A DNA stretch of 64,000 nt, from positions 8,347,434 to 8,411,433 of the forward strand of contig CM060855.1 in the NCBI GenBank assembly GCA_030737835.1, in the 5' to 3' direction. Position numbers and translations under genes: made by a program. This document shows, one piece after another, positions 62,172 to 64,000 of this stretch. The notes beneath the pieces are model-generated. The model had not been told where the DNA came from, searched no databases, and saw only the letters and a list, made by a program, of their open reading frames with translations. This stretch comes from Acorus gramineus. Lineage: Eukaryota > Streptophyta > Magnoliopsida > Acorales > Acoraceae. Every line of letters starts with the position of its first letter. The first letter of the stretch is position 1.

Positions 62172-63466
62172 ATGCTACGTAATGATTATGTTTGTGGATT
62201 GCATTTTTCAATGTTAATAGGAATGTGGACTCCACAAAATATCCTCATGTTCCTCCTCTTTGTGTATTACATACATCACAAGTACGGCCGACATAGACTG
62301 CAAAGAGTAGTGCGTGACGGGGTTCTAAGTGGTCGTGATTATGTTGATGGAATATTGAGTGGCCACGAACGCCCATGTCAAGAATTATTTCGCATGGATC
62401 AACATGTGTTCATACGATTGGCGGATTTTTTCCGGAAGGAAGGTTGGTTGGAGGACACAAGGAATATGATCATCGAAGAACAATTAGCTATATTCCTGAC
62501 AATTGTTGGACACAATACAACAAATAGATATTGCCAGGACCGATTCCAACACTCTGGGGAGACCATATCCAGACAGTTTAGGGCTGTTCTTTCAGCATGC
62601 TTGAAATTGAGCAAATTGGTCATCCATCCACCTGATTTCTCAAGGACACCCAACCAAATATTAAATAGTCATCGATTTTTCCCAGCGTTTAAGGTAATTG
62701 TCAATTTCGTTCATGAATGTAGTATAATGTATTATCTCCTTAAGAAGATTGTTTAATGCCATATGGGTTTTCAAACATTTACATGTAGGATTGTGTTGGG
62801 GCAATAGATGGAACCCTTGTCCACGCGATCATTGAGACGGAGAATCAAGTGCCATTCCGGGGGCGCAAAGGGGATTGCATGCAGAATGTTCTTGCTATCT
62901 GCTCCTTCGACATGCAGTTCACCTATGTTGAGGCCGGTTGGGAAGGAACGGCACACGATTCGCGTATCCTGTCAGAATGCATCCGAGACCCATCAAGGAA
63001 GTTTCCATTGCCACCTCCCACAAAATATTATCTAGCGGATGCAGGGTACAGTAACAATAGGGGATTCCTCACACCATATCGGAACGTGAGGTACTGGTTG
63101 GGTGATTATAGGGGAGGCACAGGACCTCAAAATAGGGAGGAGCTATTCAATTATTATCACTCCTCATTGCGCAATATTATAGAACGAACTTTTGGAGTGT
63201 GGAAAGCACGATTCCCCATACTGAAGAAGATGGCATCTTATTCTTTTGACATGCAGGTACGGATCGTCATTGCAACAATGGCTATCCATAACTACATTCG
63301 AAGGGAAAATCATGCTGATAACCTCTTTCATGGATTTGAAAACATGAACACTGAAGAAGACCGTAGCGCTGAAACACTATATGCCCCATTCCAACCGGAG
63401 AGAGATCAGATAGAAATGAATAGAACCCGGGATCAGATAGCCGATCTACTAATGGCTAGGCGATAG
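62172..63466 (+). CDS. PIF/Harbinger DDE transposase
   Basis: Two exons (62172-62693 and 62789-63466, GT-AG, phase 0) give 399 residues from the first ATG. A second ATG at 62223, just after an acceptor-like TTAATAG, would give 382. The N-terminal half has ELFRMDQHVFIRLADFFRK and a helix-turn-helix-like region (GETISRQFRAVLSACLKL). The DDE_Tnp_4 catalytic domain follows: GAIDGT (Asp at 62807), AGWEGTAHDSR, YYLADAGYSN and NIIERTFGVWKARFP (Glu at 63182). All acidic motif residues are present and the frame is open. HARBI1-like host proteins share this fold, so the gene may be mobile or domesticated. Confidence 0.92.
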
Positions 63467-63561
63467 GGGATTTTTTTTCTTGTATCCACGCCCGTTTTTA
63501 AATCTGTTGTAATATTAGTTCTTGTAACAATCCTGTATAATATTGTAATATTTTTGATAGC

Positions 63562-63996
63562 ATGAAGAACGAAAATTCAGAGATTGAGTGCGCCTGTGGA
63601 CGAGGACCGATGGTCCTCTTGATGGCTAGGACTTCCAAGAACTATGGCCGATGGTTTTTGAGGTGCCCAGCAAGATTGGTAAGTTTTTTAACAATGCAAA
63701 CCCTCTTGAATTGCTAATTATGTCCATTTAAACATGCTTGTGTTGTTTAACGTGTGATATACTAATGTTGTCATTCATGTAATCAGGAACACCCACAATG
63801 CTTTGTGTGGGTTGATGAAGTGCGTCGGGCGCACGGACCAGAGGCTTACCAGGTGCCAGCTCAGGAGAAGGTTGAGAAGGCCGTCGCAGTTCAACGCCCT
63901 ATAGGGATACTCATCTTTGGATGTTGTTCATGCATATGTATCATATTGATGGTGTTTGTGATCTTTTTTTTGCTTGTACTGTTGGCCATCAAATGA
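63562..63996 (+). CDS. Small GRF-type zinc-finger protein with C-terminal membrane segment
   Basis: Two exons (63562-63678 and 63787-63996, GT-AG, phase 0) give 108 residues. Residues 10-49 form a GRF zinc finger: C-A-C-G-R-G-P-M, NYGRWFLRCP, and after the intron E-H-P-Q-C-F-V-W-V-D, with Cys 10, 12, 35 and 44 as likely metal ligands. A linker precedes a strong hydrophobic segment near the C-terminus (IIL-M-V-F-V-I-F-F-L-L-V-L-L). GRF fingers bind single-stranded nucleic acid in enzymes such as TOP3A and NEIL3. Short plant proteins with a GRF finger and a membrane tail are numerous and uncharacterised. The gene starts 95 bp after the transposase stop. Confidence 0.82.
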
Positions 63997-64000
63997 CTGT

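Overview
The window reads as nuclear DNA of a flowering plant, probably a eudicot. It carries split genes with GT-AG introns, AT-rich introns and spacers, plant retrotransposons and MITEs, a plant microRNA and a small piece of plastid DNA. No species can be named from the sequence alone.

Bases 1 to about 22,520 are a transposon-ridden satellite. The array is a degenerate short unit (typical form CATGAATCCGAGACATACTC followed by a C-run, about 20-25 bp) arranged in higher-order blocks, with recurring inverted modules that begin at perfect palindromes. Into it are embedded two copies of one LINE reverse-transcriptase fragment (947-2700 and 20350-22130), two copies of a captured atypical bHLH gene fragment of the AIF/bHLH147-150 type fused to a scrap of the same LINE (13853-14524 and 18431-18901), and a truncated Ty3/gypsy element with one recognisable LTR (about 14540-16958). 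At least 3 kb of the left edge is repeated at the right edge of the array, so blocks have been copied as units.

Bases 22,520 to 30,000 are AT-rich with no intact gene found. They hold a LINE 3' fragment, a probable hAT remnant and a MULE-type MITE with a perfect 9-bp target duplication. Five protein-coding or microRNA loci follow: a COBRA-like GPI-anchored cell-wall protein (30020-34889, +); a plastid fibrillin of the FBN3/PAP3 type (37015-40799, +); a patatin-like acyl hydrolase (41973-45740, -) convergent with the fibrillin and carrying a recent 155-bp tandem duplication across an exon/intron border; a MIR394 hairpin (about 49272-49395, +); and the mitotic checkpoint kinase MPS1 (50352-55051, -). 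I derived exon junctions for the four protein-coding genes by hand. In every case the phases close and the reading frame is open from ATG to stop.

The right end holds a GC-rich unexplained segment (55331-56580), a hAT-like MITE built of AACCCGACCC-type repeats, a nuclear plastid insertion with the infA 3' end and rpl36, and then a PIF/Harbinger-like locus. That locus has a TATA promoter, a duplicated 5' leader, a Myb/SANT-like protein, a 24-bp minisatellite, a DDE transposase and a small GRF zinc-finger membrane protein. All three open frames are intact on the same strand, which suggests a recently active or domesticated element. Exon borders, element borders and paralog assignments were inferred by eye without alignments or transcripts.
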